Source: Streptomyces sp. DH37 (GTDB lineage Bacteria > Actinomycetota > Actinomycetes > Streptomycetales > Streptomycetaceae). From it: a DNA stretch of 45,193 nt. Location of the stretch: assembly GCF_029813835.1 (NCBI RefSeq), contig NZ_JARVKV010000059.1, positions 1 to 45,193 of the forward strand, given 5' to 3'. Below are positions 19,085 through 26,242 of this stretch, piece after piece. The notes below the pieces were generated by a model. It worked only from the letters and a program-made list of their open reading frames with translations. It did not search any database and was not told the origin of the DNA. Both the position numbers and the translations under genes were made by a program. Position 1 is the stretch's first letter; the number at the start of each line of letters is the position of its first letter.

Positions 19085-19696
19085 ATGCGTTCACACGGAC
19101 ACGGACACGAGTACGACCGCTCGGGCGGCCGGGGGCCGGGGCGCCGCGGCCCCGGTGAGGGAGTGCGCGCCGCCTTCGGTCCCTTCGGACCCCCCTTCGG
19201 CGCGGACGGCCCGTTCTTCGGCGGACGGGGACGGGGGCGCGGCGGGCCGCACGGCCGGGCCCGGCGCGGCGACGTGCGCGCCTCGATCCTCGCCCTGCTC
19301 ACCGACCGGCCCATGCACGGCTACGAGATGATCCAGGAGATCGCCGAACGCAGCGGCGGGGCCTGGAAGCCCAGCCCCGGCTCCGTCTACCCGACCCTCC
19401 AGCTGCTGGAGGACGAGGGGCGGATCATCAGCGCCAGCGAGGGCGGCAAGAAGCTCTTCTCCCTCACCGAGGCCGGTCGCGCCGAGGCCGCCGAGGGGCC
19501 GCGGGCCCCCTGGGAGCAGTCCGGGCGTGGCATCGACTGGGAGGCGATGAACGAGGTGCGCAAGGCGGGCGCCGGGCTGATCGAGGCGTTCCGCCAGGTG
19601 TGGGCCACCGGCACGCCCGAGCAGCGCGAGAAGGCGCTCTCGGTCGTCAACGACGCGCGCAAGCGGCTCTACCTCATCCTCGCCGACGAGGACTGA
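19085..19696 (+). CDS. PadR family transcriptional regulator
   Basis: This 203-residue regulator has a long Gly/Arg-rich N-terminal leader (about 60 residues, rich in GGRG, FGPFGPPFG and FFGGRGRGRGG). It is followed by the PadR winged helix (RGDVRASILALLTDRPMHGY, PSPGSVYPTLQLLEDEGRII, FSLTEAGRAEA) and a short C-terminal dimer helix. Its Gly-rich leader resembles that of streptomycete PadR proteins that control multidrug transporters. ATG 19085 follows GAGAGAGGA. The divergent phzF-like gene and the following sel genes are not obvious targets. Confidence 0.88.
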   Translation: MRSHGHGHEYDRSGGRGPGRRGPGEGVRAAFGPFGPPFGADGPFFGGRGRGRGGPHGRARRGDVRASILALLTDRPMHGYEMIQEIAERSGGAWKPSPGSVYPTLQLLEDEGRIISASEGGKKLFSLTEAGRAEAAEGPRAPWEQSGRGIDWEAMNEVRKAGAGLIEAFRQVWATGTPEQREKALSVVNDARKRLYLILADED

Positions 19697-19908
19697 CGGC
19701 GGGGCCGGCCGCGAGCAGCGGTCGTGGGGAACGGCCGGACACGGCGTGCGGCGGGACGCGGCGCGCGGCGGTGCGGCGCCGCCGGCGCCGGGCCGCGCGC
19801 GCCTATCCTGGCCGACGCCCCGCGGCACGCCGGATCCGCCGTCACCGTACGGCGCGGCGGCGGACGGCCGGGGCCGTGCCCGTACCGCGTCCCCCAGGAG
19901 GCCACCGG

Positions 19909-21375
19909 ATGGACCGAGACACCGCGGCGGTGAAGACGGCCAAGACGGCGACGGCGGCGGCGCCTCCGGTGGAGGAGGCCGCGGAGGCCGCGGGGGCCGG
20001 GCAGACCCCCGGGGCCGACGCGCGGCGCCGGCTCGCCCGTACGGACGTGGTGCTCGCCGACCCCCGGCTGGCCGGGGCCGCGCGGCGCCTGGGCCGAGCC
20101 CTGGTGAAGTCCGTGGTCGCCCGGACCCAGGAGCGCGCCCGGGCCGGCGAGATCCCGCCGGAGTCCGTCGCCGACGCGGCGGCCGAGGCGCTGCCGGAGA
20201 CGGCCGGAGGGCTGCGGCCGGTGGTCAACGCCACCGGCGTACTGCTCCACACCAACCTCGGCCGGGCCCCGCTGTCGGCGGCGGCCGGGGAGGCGATGGC
20301 CGCCGCCTGCGGCCCCACCGACGTGGAACTCGACCTGGCCACCGGCGCCCGGTCCCGGCGCGGCGCCTCCGCCGTGGCCGCCCTGTGCGAGGCGGTGCCG
20401 CCCGCCGGAGCCGCCCACGTGGTCAACAACGGCGCCGCCGCCCTCGTCCTGGCCGCGACCGCGCTCGCCGCGGGGAAGGAGATCGTCGTCAGCCGGGGCG
20501 AGATGGTGGAGATCGGCGACGGCTTCCGCCTGCCCGACCTGCTGGTGTCCACCGGCGCCCGGCTGCGCGAGGTCGGCACCACCAACCGCACCCGCGCCGA
20601 GGACTACGCGGCGGCGATCGGCCCCGACACCGGCTTCGTGCTGAAGGTGCACCCGTCCAACTTCCGCATCACCGGCTTCACCCGCTCCGCCTCCGTCGCC
20701 GAACTGGCCCGGGTCTGCGGCCCCGGCGTCCCCGTCGTCGCCGACATCGGTTCCGGGCTGCTGCGCCCCGAGCCGGCACTGCCGGACGAACCGGACGCCG
20801 CCGGCTGGCTGCGCGCGGGCGCCTCCCTGGTCACGGCCAGCGGCGACAAACTCCTCGGCGGCCCGCAGTGCGGCCTGCTCCTGGGGCGGGCCGATCTCGT
20901 GCGGCGGCTCGCCCGCCATCCCCTGGCCCGCGCCCTGCGCGTGGACAAGCTGACGCTGGCCGCGCTGGAGGCCACGGTGCGCGGCCCCGCCACCCCCGTC
21001 CACGCCATGCTCCACGCCGATCCGGGGAGCCTGCGCACCCGCGCCCAGCGCCTCGCCGCCGAACTGCGCGGCGCGGACGTCGACGCCCGTGCCGTGGACA
21101 GCGAGGCGGCCGTCGGCGGGGGAGGGGCGCCCGGCGTCACCCTGCCCAGCGCGGCCGTGGCGCTGCCGGAGGAGTACGCCGCGCCCCTGCGGCTCGGCAC
21201 GCCCGCCGTCCTGGGACGGGTGGAGGGCGGGCGGTGCCTGCTCGACCTGCGCACCGTCCCGCCGGAGCGGGACGAGGCCGTGGCCGAGGCCGTACGGCGG
21301 GCGGGCAGGGCCGCTGCGGACGGCAGGGACGACCGGGACGGCCGGGGTGGCAGGGACGACCGGGGAGAGGGGTGA
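19909..21375 (+). CDS. selA: L-seryl-tRNA(Sec) selenium transferase
   Basis: This 488-residue PLP enzyme converts seryl-tRNA(Sec) to selenocysteyl-tRNA(Sec) with selenophosphate. Recognised motifs are VVNATGVLLHTNLGRAPLS, VVNNGAAALVLAATALAAGK, SRGEMVEIGDGFRLPDL, and the PLP lysine K314 in SGDKLLGGPQCGLLLGR. An Ala/Glu-rich N-terminal stretch of about 35 residues and a charged Asp/Arg/Gly tail lie outside the core. ATG 19909 follows CAGGAGG by about 7 bases. selB starts 7 bases after the stop, so the two form an operon. A TATCCT hexamer about 100 bases upstream is the only promoter hint in the 212-base gap after padR. Confidence 0.95.
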   Translation: MDRDTAAVKTAKTATAAAPPVEEAAEAAGAGQTPGADARRRLARTDVVLADPRLAGAARRLGRALVKSVVARTQERARAGEIPPESVADAAAEALPETAGGLRPVVNATGVLLHTNLGRAPLSAAAGEAMAAACGPTDVELDLATGARSRRGASAVAALCEAVPPAGAAHVVNNGAAALVLAATALAAGKEIVVSRGEMVEIGDGFRLPDLLVSTGARLREVGTTNRTRAEDYAAAIGPDTGFVLKVHPSNFRITGFTRSASVAELARVCGPGVPVVADIGSGLLRPEPALPDEPDAAGWLRAGASLVTASGDKLLGGPQCGLLLGRADLVRRLARHPLARALRVDKLTLAALEATVRGPATPVHAMLHADPGSLRTRAQRLAAELRGADVDARAVDSEAAVGGGGAPGVTLPSAAVALPEEYAAPLRLGTPAVLGRVEGGRCLLDLRTVPPERDEAVAEAVRRAGRAAADGRDDRDGRGGRDDRGEG

Positions 21376-21382
21376 GGGGGAC

Positions 21383-23161
21383 GTGCACGTCATCGCCACC
21401 GCCGGCCACGTCGACCACGGCAAGTCCACCCTCGTCCGCGCCCTCACCGGCATGGAGCCCGACCGGTGGGAGGAGGAGCGCCGCCGCGGCCTCACCCTCG
21501 ACCTGGGCTTCGCGTGGACGTCCCTGCCCGGCGCCGGGCGGGTCGCCTTCGTCGACGTCCCCGGCCACGAGAGGCTGGTCGGCAACATGCTGGCCGGAGT
21601 CGGCCCCGTGCCCGCCGTCCTGTTCGCCGTCGCCGCCGACCAGGGCTGGCAGCCGCAGTCCGAGGAGCACCTGGCCGTCCTGGACGCCCTGCGCGTGAGG
21701 CACGGCGTGCTCGCCGTCACCCGCGCCGACCTCGCCGACCCTGGCCCGGTGGGCGAGGACGCCCTCGCCAGGATCGCCGGGACCTCGCTGGGGAAGGTCG
21801 AGGCCGTGCCCGTCAGCGCCGTCGGCGGGGACGGGCTGGACGCGCTGCGCGCCGCCCTGGCCCGGCTGACCGACGCGCTGCCCGAGCCCGACCGGGACGC
21901 CGACGTACGGCTGTGGGTGGACCGCTCCTTCACCGTGCGCGGCCGCGGCACCGTGGTGACCGGCACGCTCGCGGCGGGCACGCTCCGCACCGGTGACCGG
22001 CTGGTGGCGGCCTCCGGCGGCCGGGCGGTCCGCGTACGCGGACTGCAGTCCCTCAAGGAGGACCGCGAGGAGGTGGGCGCGGTCGCCCGCGTCGCGGTCA
22101 ACGTGCACGGCGCCGCGGCCGCCGGCCTGCGGCGCGGCGACGCCCTGCTCGCGCCGGACCGCTGGCTCACCACCGGTCTGCTGGACGTACGGCTGCACGG
22201 CGACGCGGCGGCGGACCTGCCCCGGCACCTGGTGCTGCACGCCGGCTCCGCCGCCGTCCCCGCCGCCGTACGGCCGCTGGGCGCGGACACCGCCCGCCTG
22301 ACCCTGGAGCGCCCGCTGCCGCTGCGGGTGGGTGACGTGGCGCTGCTGCGCGACCCCGGGCGGCACCGGATCCCCGCCGGGATCACGGTGCTCGACGTCC
22401 GACCGCCCCGGCTGGAGCGGCGCGGTGCGGGGCGGGCCAGGGCCCGCGAGCTGGAGGAGGCGACCGGCACCGCGGACGGCGCGGCGGAGGTGCGCCGCCG
22501 CGGACTGGTGCGGCGCGCCGAGCTGCTGGCCATGGGCGTGCGGCCCCCGGCCGAGCCCGTCGCCGGGGACTGGCTCGCCGATCCCGGCCACTGGGCCGGG
22601 CTGCGGAGCGGGCTCGTCCGGGCCGTGGAGGAGCACGCGGCCCGGCACCCGATGGACCCCGGACTGCCCGCCGAGGCCGCCCGCCGCGCCCTCGGCCTGC
22701 CCGAGCTCGCCCTCGTCCGGGCCCTGGTGGACGCCGCCCCCCGGCCGCCCCTGGAACACCGCGACGGCCGGATCTACGGCAGCAGCACCCGCCCCGAACT
22801 GCCGCCCCGGGTGCGGAAGGCCGTCGAGGCGGTACGCGCCGAGCTGGGCACCGCGCCCTTCCGCGCCCCGGAGGCCCACCGGCTGGCCGAGCTCGGTCTC
22901 ACCCCGAACGTGGTCGCCGCCGCCGTCGCCGCGGGCGCGCTGCTCAGGGTCGGCGACGGGATCGTGCTGCTGCCCGGCGCGGACACCAGGGCCGCCGGGC
23001 TGCTGGCCCGGCTGGAGCAGCCGTTCACCACCAGTGAGGCCCGCCGCGCCCTGGACACCACCCGCCGGGTCGTCATCCCCCTGCTCGAGCACCTGGACGC
23101 GCGCGGTCTGACGGTCCGTCTGGACAGCACCCGGCGGCGCTGCGAGCGCCCGGCCGGCTGA
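21383..23161 (+). CDS. selB: Selenocysteine-specific elongation factor
   Basis: This 592-residue GTPase brings selenocysteyl-tRNA(Sec) to UGA codons marked by an SECIS hairpin. The G domain has GHVDHGKS (8-15), GLTLDLGF, and DVPGHERLVGNML; the usual NKxD base-recognition motif reads TRAD. EF-Tu-like domains 2 and 3 follow (VRGRGTVVTGTLAAGTL, SLKEDREEVGAVARVAVNVH). The C-terminal third (from about residue 400) holds the winged-helix repeats that read SECIS (RVRKAVEAVRAELG, FTTSEARRALDTTRRVVIPL). GTG 21383 overlaps no other gene and follows GAGGGG. Its target here is the fdhA UGA at 28964-28966. Confidence 0.95.
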   Translation: MHVIATAGHVDHGKSTLVRALTGMEPDRWEEERRRGLTLDLGFAWTSLPGAGRVAFVDVPGHERLVGNMLAGVGPVPAVLFAVAADQGWQPQSEEHLAVLDALRVRHGVLAVTRADLADPGPVGEDALARIAGTSLGKVEAVPVSAVGGDGLDALRAALARLTDALPEPDRDADVRLWVDRSFTVRGRGTVVTGTLAAGTLRTGDRLVAASGGRAVRVRGLQSLKEDREEVGAVARVAVNVHGAAAAGLRRGDALLAPDRWLTTGLLDVRLHGDAAADLPRHLVLHAGSAAVPAAVRPLGADTARLTLERPLPLRVGDVALLRDPGRHRIPAGITVLDVRPPRLERRGAGRARARELEEATGTADGAAEVRRRGLVRRAELLAMGVRPPAEPVAGDWLADPGHWAGLRSGLVRAVEEHAARHPMDPGLPAEAARRALGLPELALVRALVDAAPRPPLEHRDGRIYGSSTRPELPPRVRKAVEAVRAELGTAPFRAPEAHRLAELGLTPNVVAAAVAAGALLRVGDGIVLLPGADTRAAGLLARLEQPFTTSEARRALDTTRRVVIPLLEHLDARGLTVRLDSTRRRCERPAG

Positions 23162-23244
23162 CGGTGCGGCGGAACGGCGGCGGAACGCGCCGTACCGTCC
23201 CGCCGCACGCCCCGGACCACTACGCTCGCTGCGCGAGGAGTCAG

Positions 23245-23284
23245 TGCGGAGGAGCGCGGAGGAGCGCGGGGGAGTGCGGAGGAG
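23245..23284 (+). repeat. Four 10-bp purine-rich direct repeats
   Basis: The unit TGCGGAGGAG occurs four times in a row with small changes (first base T or C; one A to G in the third copy). Each copy carries a Shine-Dalgarno-like GGAGGAG core, and the array ends 11 bases before the start codon of the next gene. It may be a slippage expansion of the ribosome binding region. Confidence 0.75.
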
Positions 23285-23295
23285 GGGCCTTGCCG

Positions 23296-23703
23296 ATGTC
23301 CGACCACCGGTCCGGCGACGGGACCAGCAGGAGGACGGGCCTGCGGGCACGGGGACTCATCAACGACGCGGACCCGCGCATCGAGGCGGTCGAGCGGCAA
23401 CTGGGCCCGGAGCTGGTCGAGCCGGTCCCGCCGGAGCGGCTGCGCTACCTCGCGGCCCTGGCCGTTGCCGTGTGCGACGAGCACGGCGAGGGTGCCCGGC
23501 CCGGACGGCCCGGGCGGCCCGGACGGCCCGGGCGGCCGGGAGAGCGCGCGGAGCCCGCCCCCCGCCCGGAGAGGAGCCGCGCGTACCGCGCGGTCGTCGG
23601 CGCCCTCGCGGGGGTGGTCCTGGTGCTCCTGCTCCTCCTGTTCGCCTCGGTGGTCGCCGCGGTGGCCGCCGGGGCGCTCGCACTGTGGCGCGCCGTGCTC
23701 TGA
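23296..23703 (+). CDS. Small membrane-anchored protein of unknown function
   Basis: This 135-residue protein has a soluble N-terminal half (LRARGLINDADPRIEAVERQ, PPERLRYLAALAVAVCDEHG), a Gly-Arg-Pro repeat linker at about 68-80 and one strong C-terminal membrane helix at about 106-132 (VVGALAGVVLVLLLLLFASV). I do not recognise a family. ATG 23296 is preceded by several GGAGG cores from the repeat array. It lies 134 bases after selB on the same strand; there is no evidence that it takes part in selenium metabolism. Confidence 0.7.
   Translation: MSDHRSGDGTSRRTGLRARGLINDADPRIEAVERQLGPELVEPVPPERLRYLAALAVAVCDEHGEGARPGRPGRPGRPGRPGERAEPAPRPERSRAYRAVVGALAGVVLVLLLLLFASVVAAVAAGALALWRAVL
23500..23535 (+). 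repeat. Two 18-bp tandem repeats encoding Gly-Arg-Pro
   Basis: CCCGGACGGCCCGGGCGG is present twice, perfectly, at 23500-23517 and 23518-23535. It encodes the GRP repeat linker of the small membrane-anchored protein. The repeat length is a multiple of three, so copy-number changes would keep the frame. Confidence 0.8.
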
Positions 23704-23809
23704 GACCGGGGCCGTGCCGCGGTTGCCCCGAACGGATCAGGGAAGTGGCGGACCCGCCGGGCAGTGGCGAGGCTGGGGAGGGCCACCGCACCCCGGAGAG
23801 GTGATCCCC

Positions 23810-24370
23810 ATGCCCCTGGCCCCGATCGACCGCCGCGACCTGGGACTGCTCGTCCTCAGGGCGGGCGCGGGCGGCGTCCTGTTCGCGCACGGCGCCCAGA
23901 AGCTCTTCGGCTGGTTCGGCGGGCACGGTCTGGAGGGCACCCGGGAGGCGATGGAGTACATGGGCTTCACGCCCGGCAGGGCGAGCGCGCTGGCCTCGGG
24001 GCTCGCCGAGGCGGGCGGCGGAGCGCTGCTGGCCCTGGGCCTGGCCACGCCGGCCGCGGGAGCCGCGGTCGCGGGCACCATGACCGGCGCGGTGTCGGTC
24101 CACGCCCCGGCCGGCTTCTTCGTCACCGAGGGCGGTTACGAGTACCCGGCCTTCCTCGGGTTCGTCGCCACCTGCATCAGCGTCGCCGGCCCGGGGCGCT
24201 ACTCCCTGGACCACGCGCTGGGCCACCGCCTCAACCGCCCCTGGGCGATGGCCGCCGCCTTCGCGGCGAGCACCGCGGCCGCCGCCGTCGTCCTGCGCCG
24301 CCGGGCGGGCGCGCTCGGCAGCGGACCGGAACAGGCGACGCCCCCCGGCGCGGGCCCCGTTCCCGACTGA
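23810..24370 (+). CDS. DoxX family membrane protein
   Basis: This 186-residue protein has four membrane segments in the DoxX pattern: DLGLLVLRAGAGGVLFAHGA, QKLFGWFGG, AEAGGGALLALGLATPAAGA, and FLGFVATCISVAGPGRYSLD. Family members range from thiosulfate:quinone oxidoreductase subunits to poorly defined redox-linked proteins; no specific role can be assigned. ATG 23810 follows GGAGAGG by about 8 bases. It sits between selB and selC but faces the tRNA gene on the opposite strand, so a functional tie to selenium is only positional. Confidence 0.83.
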   Translation: MPLAPIDRRDLGLLVLRAGAGGVLFAHGAQKLFGWFGGHGLEGTREAMEYMGFTPGRASALASGLAEAGGGALLALGLATPAAGAAVAGTMTGAVSVHAPAGFFVTEGGYEYPAFLGFVATCISVAGPGRYSLDHALGHRLNRPWAMAAAFAASTAAAAVVLRRRAGALGSGPEQATPPGAGPVPD

Positions 24371-24695
24371 CGGCGCCGGCCCCGCCGTACGGATCGTTCC
24401 CGGCGCGGCGGCGTACCGGCGCCCTTCCCGGGGGCCGGCCGACCGCTCGGTGGCGGGCGCCCGGTGACCAGCTCGCACGGGTCGTCGGACCCGGCCGGCG
24501 ATGTCGCCGGCGGCGGGGAGGACGGTGCCGTCCATGCGGGTGTGCCGCGCCGGGGACGGGCGCCGGCCGGCGTGGCGGTGGCACCGCTCCGGCCGGGGTA
24601 CGTCGCCGGGGCCGGTGCGCCCGCCGTGCGCCCGGAGTCCTTCCGGGGCGCGCCTCTCGTGGGCCGGACGGCGGGACGGACGGCGGGTCGAGTGG
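24371..24695. other. 325-base gene-free spacer between doxX-like gene and selC
   Basis: Open frames on both strands run through this segment but have no family resemblance and one even crosses the tRNA gene, so none is called. Short inverted repeats are abundant because of the composition, and no clear terminator for the minus-strand tRNA transcript was found. Confidence 0.5.
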
Positions 24696-24788
24696 CGGAG
24701 GCGGATGGGAATCGAACCCACCTGCCCGAGATCCTCGGGCACCTCGGTTTTGAAGACCGGGAGGGCCACCAGGCACCCTTACGCCTCC
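24696..24788 (-). tRNA. selC: Selenocysteine tRNA (anticodon UCA)
   Basis: The minus strand folds as tRNA-Sec of 93 nt. The acceptor begins GGAGGCGT, the anticodon loop is CUUCAAA with UCA at 24753-24751, and the variable arm is very long (TGCCCGAG, loop GAT, CTCGGGCA). The T-arm is GTGGG-TTCGATT-CCCAT and the acceptor ends CCGCCTCC with discriminator G. No CCA is encoded. Read with the bacterial 8+5 stacking, base 8 (U) faces a C; the alternative is 7+6. It lies between selB and selD, and divergent from selD. Confidence 0.95.
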
Positions 24789-24935
24789 ACGCCGCCGGGA
24801 CGCGTGCGTCCGGACGTGGATCATCCAAACCCGGCGGCTCGCCGGGAGTCAATCTCCTGCCCCGGTGTTTCGGCCGGTGATCATGGGGCAGCCGGTGCCG
24901 CGACGCCCGGCGCGGGCCGGTGAGAGGGGAACGCG

Positions 24936-25988
24936 ATGCACACCCGGAGCGAGACGGGCGGCCGGCAGGGCGCCCCGGGCGCGGCGCCCGTACGGCTGAC
25001 CCGGTACGCGCACGGTGGCGGCTGTGCCTGCAAGATCCCGCCCGGCGAGCTGGAGGAGGCCGTGGCCGGGCTGACGGGGGCCGTGCCCACGGCCGAGCCC
25101 GCGGGCGAGCTGCTGGTCGGGCTGGACACCGGCGACGACGCCGCCGCCGTGCGCCTGCCCGGACCGGGCGGCGGTCCCGCCGTGATCGCCACCGCCGACT
25201 TCTTCACGCCCGTGGTGGACGATCCCTACCACTGGGGGCGCATCGCCGCCGCCAACGCGCTGTCGGACGTGTACGCCATGGGCGGCCGGCCCCTGGTGGC
25301 CGTGAACCTGCTGGGCTGGCCGCGCGGGAAGCTGCCGTTCGAGCTGGCCCGGGAGGTGCTGCGCGGCGGGCTGGAGGTCGCCGGGCAGGCGGGCTGCCAC
25401 GTCGGCGGCGGTCACAGCGTCGACGACGTGGAGCCCAAGTACGGCATGGCCGTCACCGGGGTCGCCGACCCGGACAGGCTGCTGCGCAACGACGCCGGAC
25501 GGCCGGGGGTGCCGCTGTCGCTCACCAAGCCGCTGGGCCTGGGCGTGCTCAACAACCGGCACAAGGCCACGGGCGAGTTCTTCGAGCAGGCGGTGGAGAC
25601 CATGGCGGCCCTCAACCGGGACGCCTCCGAGGCGGCCCTGGCGGCGGGCGCGCGCTGTGCCACGGACGTCACCGGCTTCGGGCTGCTGGGCCACCTGTAC
25701 AAGATGGCGCGTGCGTCGGGGGTGACCGCCGTGGTGGACTCGGCCGCCGTGCCCTACCTGGAGGGCGCCCGGGAGGCGGTCCGCGACGGCTATGTCAGCG
25801 GCGGCACCCGCCGCAACCTCGACTGGGTCGCCCCGCACACCGACTTCGGGAGCGCGGACGAGCACACCCGGCTGCTGCTGGCCGACGCCCAGACCTCCGG
25901 CGGCCTGCTGGTGGCCGGGGAGGTCCCCGGCGCGCCCGTGGTCGGCGAACTGGTCGAGGCGGGGGAGCACGCCCTGGTGGTCCGCTGA
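24936..25988 (+). CDS. selD: Selenide, water dikinase (selenophosphate synthase), Cys form
   Basis: This 350-residue enzyme makes selenophosphate from selenide and ATP, the selenium donor for SelA. The N-terminal active loop is GGGCACK with Cys at residue 30 and Lys at 33, so it does not itself need selenocysteine. Other signatures are GDDAAAVRL, TADFFTPVVDDPYHWGRIAA, ANALSDVYAMGGRPLVAVNL, GGHSVDDVEPKYGMAVTG, and ATDVTGFGLLGHLYKM. ATG 24936 follows GAGAGGGG by about 7 bases. It converges on fdhA, whose product is the selenium user in this window. Confidence 0.95.
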   Translation: MHTRSETGGRQGAPGAAPVRLTRYAHGGGCACKIPPGELEEAVAGLTGAVPTAEPAGELLVGLDTGDDAAAVRLPGPGGGPAVIATADFFTPVVDDPYHWGRIAAANALSDVYAMGGRPLVAVNLLGWPRGKLPFELAREVLRGGLEVAGQAGCHVGGGHSVDDVEPKYGMAVTGVADPDRLLRNDAGRPGVPLSLTKPLGLGVLNNRHKATGEFFEQAVETMAALNRDASEAALAAGARCATDVTGFGLLGHLYKMARASGVTAVVDSAAVPYLEGAREAVRDGYVSGGTRRNLDWVAPHTDFGSADEHTRLLLADAQTSGGLLVAGEVPGAPVVGELVEAGEHALVVR

Positions 25989-26192
25989 CGGACGCCGCGG
26001 CCCATCCGGCCGGCGCCGCGGCCGGGGCGGGGGCGCCGTCGCGCCCGCCGTCGCGCCCGCCGCCCCGAAGCCGCCGCGGGCGGCGATGAGCAGCCGGACG
26101 CCGGGAGGGGATCCCGGCGGCCCGCCCGGGAGGGCCGGAGGCGTCCGCCGGACCGGGGAGTGACGGCCCGTCACCCCGGTACGGGCGGGTCC

Positions 26193-26240
26193 GGGCGCGG
26201 GCGGCCCGGACGGCGCGGACGAGGCAGGCCGCCCGCGCCC
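26193..26240. terminator. 14-bp perfect hairpin between selD and fdhA stops
   Basis: GGGCGCGGGCGGCC (26193-26206) pairs perfectly with 26227-26240 over a 20-nt loop. It starts 2 bases past the fdhA stop on the minus strand and lies in the convergent gap after selD, so it can serve both genes. No T-tract follows on either side, which is common in Streptomyces. Confidence 0.65.
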
Positions 26241-26242
26241 CG

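Noticed and set aside
24464..24880. Plus-strand open frame through the tRNA-Sec gene
   Set aside because: Its product has no family features and half of it is the antisense of the tRNA.
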